In this document: one piece after another, positions 4,729 through 6,425 of the stretch
Position numbering within the stretch: the first letter of the stretch is position 1
Layout of the letters: each line of letters opens with the position of its first letter
Assembly: GCA_937958075.1 (NCBI GenBank)
Contig: CALFFB010000110.1
Coordinates: 1-6,425, forward strand
DNA: 6,425 bases
Direction of reading: 5' to 3'
From: an uncultured Geobacteraceae bacterium
Lineage (GTDB): Bacteria; Desulfobacterota; Desulfuromonadia; Desulfuromonadales; Geopsychrobacteraceae
Notes under the pieces: model-generated
What the model saw: the letters and a program-made list of their open reading frames with translations, nothing else
The model's database searches: none
Told to the model about the DNA's origin: nothing
Position numbers and translations under genes: made by a program

Positions 4729-4749
4729 TTAAGGGCAGGAGCACGGCAT
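4729..4749 (-). other. Six-codon reading frame with good RBS in the intercistronic hairpin
   Basis: On the minus strand AGGAG (4759-4755), five bases, then ATG (4749) opens the frame M-P-C-S-C-P and TAA (4731-4729). It ends 17 bases before the Nudix ATG. Both RBS and ATG fall within the 11-bp hairpin. It might be a coupling or leader peptide, or chance. It is not in frame with the Nudix gene. Confidence 0.2.
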
Positions 4750-4761
4750 GCGTGCTCCTGC
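4735..4761 (-). repeat. Perfect 11-bp hairpin between oxidoreductase and Nudix genes
   Basis: GCAGGAGCACG (4735-4745) and CGTGCTCCTGC (4751-4761) are exact reverse complements around a five-base loop. No T-run follows on either strand, so a standard intrinsic terminator is unlikely. Placed between two same-strand genes, it could set relative mRNA stability or translation. Confidence 0.65.
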
Positions 4762-4775
4762 TGCGATAGCTTCGG

Positions 4776-5768
4776 CTAGTTGTCTGCAACCTGCAGCACG
4801 ATTTTACCAAAGTGTTTATCTTCTTCCATCATCGTGTGGGCAGCAACGACCTGGTCCAGGGGGAAAACCTTTTCAATGATGGGGACGATGCTGCCATCGG
4901 CAAACTTCGGCAGGGCCCGGCGGGTGAACTCGGCAATGATCTCCGCTTTTTCGTCGATTGGACGACTGCGCAGCACCGAGCCGATGATCTGCTGACGCTT
5001 GACCATCATCAGCGCCAGGTTCAGTTCGGCCTTGATGCCGCTGATCACCCCGATAATGACCAGACGACCCTTGTAGGCGAGGGAGTTCATATTGGGTTTG
5101 AGGTATTTGGCGCCGATGTGATCGAGGATGACATCGACCCCTTTTTTGCCGGTATATTCCTTGACGATGTCGGTAAAGTCGGGGTTTGTCGTGTAGTCGA
5201 TGACCAGGTCCGCTCCGAGTTCCTTGACCCGGTCGATTTTGGTCGGATGAGCAGTCACGATCAATTTGGCGTCAGGGGTCAGGGCCTTGGCCAGCTGGAT
5301 CGCCGCCGTATTGACGCCACCGCCGCCGCCATGCAGGATGGCGGTCTGACCATTCTGCAGGCCACCGATCATGAACACATTGAGAAACGCGGTGATATAG
5401 CTTTCATTGACGCAGGCGGCCTCGACGAAGCTCATGCTGTCGGGGATGGGCATCAGGTGGTTGGCGTAGGCAACGGCATATTCGGCGTAGCCGCCACCGC
5501 CGACCAGGGCCATGACCCGGTCACCGGTTTTCCAGTCACTGACGGCGCTGCCGACGGATTCGATGGTTCCCGCAACCTCCAGTCCGAGAATCTCCGAATC
5601 GCCCGGCGGGGGTGGGTAGTTGCCGACCCGCTGGACCAGGTCGGGACGATTGATGCTGGTGGCCGCGACCTTGATCAGGACCTCGTTGTCTTTGGGTTGC
5701 GGAATGGCGATGTCGCTGAGCTGCATGACGTCGGGCGCCCCGAATTCTTTCAGGGTGACTGCTTTCAT
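4776..5768 (-). CDS. PIG3-type NAD(P)H:quinone oxidoreductase
   Basis: This 330-residue protein belongs to the zinc-free branch of the medium-chain dehydrogenase/reductase superfamily, and its full length fits the family. The N-terminal catalytic domain shows S38-I-N-R-P-D-L44, Q46-R47, Y51 with a run of four prolines, and L61-G-L-E-V-A-G67, all typical of PIG3 (TP53I3)-like enzymes. The Rossmann domain begins near 140 with the NADPH loop H146-G-G-G-G-G-V152 and A155-A-I-Q-L-A-K-A162. Many relatives have GGSSGIG there. It probably reduces quinones or related enones with NADPH in the cytoplasm. The RBS is AGGAG six bases before ATG. It leads a two-gene unit with the Nudix hydrolase, from a promoter at 5879-5907. 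Confidence 0.93.
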   Translation of the reverse strand: MKAVTLKEFGAPDVMQLSDIAIPQPKDNEVLIKVAATSINRPDLVQRVGNYPPPPGDSEILGLEVAGTIESVGSAVSDWKTGDRVMALVGGGGYAEYAVAYANHLMPIPDSMSFVEAACVNESYITAFLNVFMIGGLQNGQTAILHGGGGGVNTAAIQLAKALTPDAKLIVTAHPTKIDRVKELGADLVIDYTTNPDFTDIVKEYTGKKGVDVILDHIGAKYLKPNMNSLAYKGRLVIIGVISGIKAELNLALMMVKRQQIIGSVLRSRPIDEKAEIIAEFTRRALPKFADGSIVPIIEKVFPLDQVVAAHTMMEEDKHFGKIVLQVADN

Positions 5769-5878
5769 AACTCTCTCCTGCGGCTAATGGGTGGACGTGT
5801 GAAATTTCATAGTGGCGACTCTCTGGAAACGGCAACGATTTTTCCTGCGTCCCGGGAGACAGCACAATCAGGGCAACG

Positions 5879-5907
5879 AGTATAAACGGATTGTCAACAG
5901 GATTCAA
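5879..5907 (-). promoter_or_regulatory. Sigma70 promoter for the oxidoreductase-Nudix unit
   Basis: On the minus strand TTGAAT (5907-5902) and TATACT (5884-5879) are 17 bp apart. Transcription would begin near 5872, leaving a leader of about 100 nt. A perfect TTGACA (5897-5892) lies inside the spacer, but no -10 occurs at a suitable distance from it. Confidence 0.5.
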
Positions 5908-5965
5908 ATCGGATATGTTGCAGCGGTTTGGTGTGGAAAAAGCCGCCGCAATACCCGATTGTCAA
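5889..5965 (+). repeat. GATTGTCAA direct repeat, two copies 68 bp apart
   Basis: GATTGTCAA occurs at 5889-5897 and 5957-5965. In each case ATTCA follows within two to four bases and CGA a few bases later. Copy 1 overlaps the oxidoreductase promoter spacer. The pair might be regulator sites in this divergent region, but the match is short. Confidence 0.3.
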
Positions 5966-6078
5966 AAATTCATGACGATTCTTTGTGGCAAGGCTGTCGT
6001 CTCTTTCATCTTGAAAATTATCAGTGGACTCATTGTCACACGGGGTGCTGAGCAAGCCCGTCTCAGGTTAAGGTAACC

Positions 6079-6425
6079 GTGCCTTTTAATATTCAGACCT
6101 TTCTCAATTATCTCCTGATTATCCTTGCCCTGATCTGTGGCCTGGTCGCCGGCGCCATTGCCAGCCGCCTGATGGCCCTGTCGCTGGGAACACCGCAACA
6201 GCCCGTTGCTATTTCCGACACGATAACGGCAACTGTCGATCAGCCCGAGGAGGAGGATCTGCAGGTGATTCTGCGGCGCAGCCTGTTTGATGTCGCCGGG
6301 GTCGGCTCCCGTCTGGAAGGGCTGAGTCTGACCTCGACAGCACCGGTGACCGACGGCGAGGAGGAGATGGAAGCGTCACCCCGGAGGACATCCGTCGATC
6401 TCGATAAATATACCCTTCTGGGAAC
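6079..6425 (+). CDS. gspC: Type II secretion protein GspC-like, N-terminal part (cut by window edge)
   Basis: About 115 residues are visible. The start is GTG at 6079, preceded by AAGG with a five-base gap. The in-frame stop at 6049-6051 leaves no earlier plausible start. The protein opens with a short cytoplasmic end and one membrane helix (about residues 9-31), then a periplasmic linker. It contains the segment I-L-R-R-S-L-F-D (64-71), which matches the I-x-R-R-N-L-F-G signature of GspC. An acidic linker follows, then Y-T-L-L-G (111-115), the usual start of the GspC homology region. GspC is the inner-membrane protein that links the secretion platform to the outer-membrane secretin GspD. If correct, further gsp genes should follow to the right. 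The alternative is another single-pass pilus or secretion protein. Confidence 0.75.
   Translation, partial: MPFNIQTFLNYLLIILALICGLVAGAIASRLMALSLGTPQQPVAISDTITATVDQPEEEDLQVILRRSLFDVAGVGSRLEGLSLTSTAPVTDGEEEMEASPRRTSVDLDKYTLLG

Larger units (their letters stand above)
5769..6078. other. Divergent intergenic region, 310 bp
   Basis: The left part holds the leader and promoter of the minus-strand oxidoreductase. I found no convincing plus-strand promoter for the secretion gene: the best -35/-10 pairs near 6010-6045 are poor, and no sigma54 site fits. No terminator is seen. A 53-codon plus frame (5915-6076) is discussed under findings. Confidence 0.5.

Noticed and set aside
4712..4810. Longer Nudix start at 4810
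   Set aside because: The extra 33 residues do not resemble the family, overlap the oxidoreductase 3' end and contain the perfect intercistronic hairpin; the NUDT14 similarity begins only after M34.
4812..5885. A 357-codon open frame on the plus strand, longer than the gene opposite it
   Set aside because: It lies antisense to the clearly recognisable quinone oxidoreductase, is rich in Asp, Gly and His as expected from complementing its codons, and has no plausible family match. It is a shadow frame.

Overview
The window looks like a stretch of a Gram-negative anaerobic bacterial chromosome, most likely from the Desulfuromonadales or a relative (former Deltaproteobacteria). This placement is an inference. 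It rests on moderate-to-high GC coding sequence, two outer-envelope lipoproteins, a type II secretion gspC start, a PIG3-type quinone oxidoreductase and a compact shikimate kinase. No rRNA, tRNA, CRISPR array, insertion sequence or prophage gene was seen. I count ten protein genes, two of them cut by the window edges.

Left part (1-1310): the N-terminus of a lipoprotein runs off the left edge on the minus strand, behind a 338-bp gene-free leader. That leader holds a likely promoter, two copies of an 8-bp palindrome, a long inverted repeat followed by a T-run, and two small hairpins. Next comes a second, unrelated minus-strand lipoprotein with a Ser/Pro-rich tail. Its promoter is back to back with that of a plus-strand two-CBS-domain protein.

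Middle (1386-4120): the CBS gene converges on a minus-strand yceI-family gene, which has a near-consensus promoter of its own. A shikimate kinase lies upstream of yceI on the same strand. A strong sigma70-like promoter in the gap between them points the opposite way, antisense to the kinase and toward a plus-strand flavoprotein. The kinase and flavoprotein start codons are only 32 bp apart. The flavoprotein carries a four-Cys cluster motif and is followed by a small protein with two CDGSH iron-sulfur motifs. In the second motif the ligand His is replaced by Cys. These two form a likely redox pair.

Right part (4124-6425): a minus-strand unit encodes a PIG3-like NAD(P)H:quinone oxidoreductase, then a NUDT14-like Nudix hydrolase. 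The spacer between them holds a perfect 11-bp hairpin that contains a good ribosome binding site and a six-codon reading frame. The unit diverges from a plus-strand gspC-like gene cut by the right edge.

Most genes are individually ordinary. The least ordinary signals are the all-Cys second CDGSH site, the antisense promoter over the shikimate kinase, and the structured leader of the left lipoprotein. I see no clear evidence of a wholly new multi-gene system.
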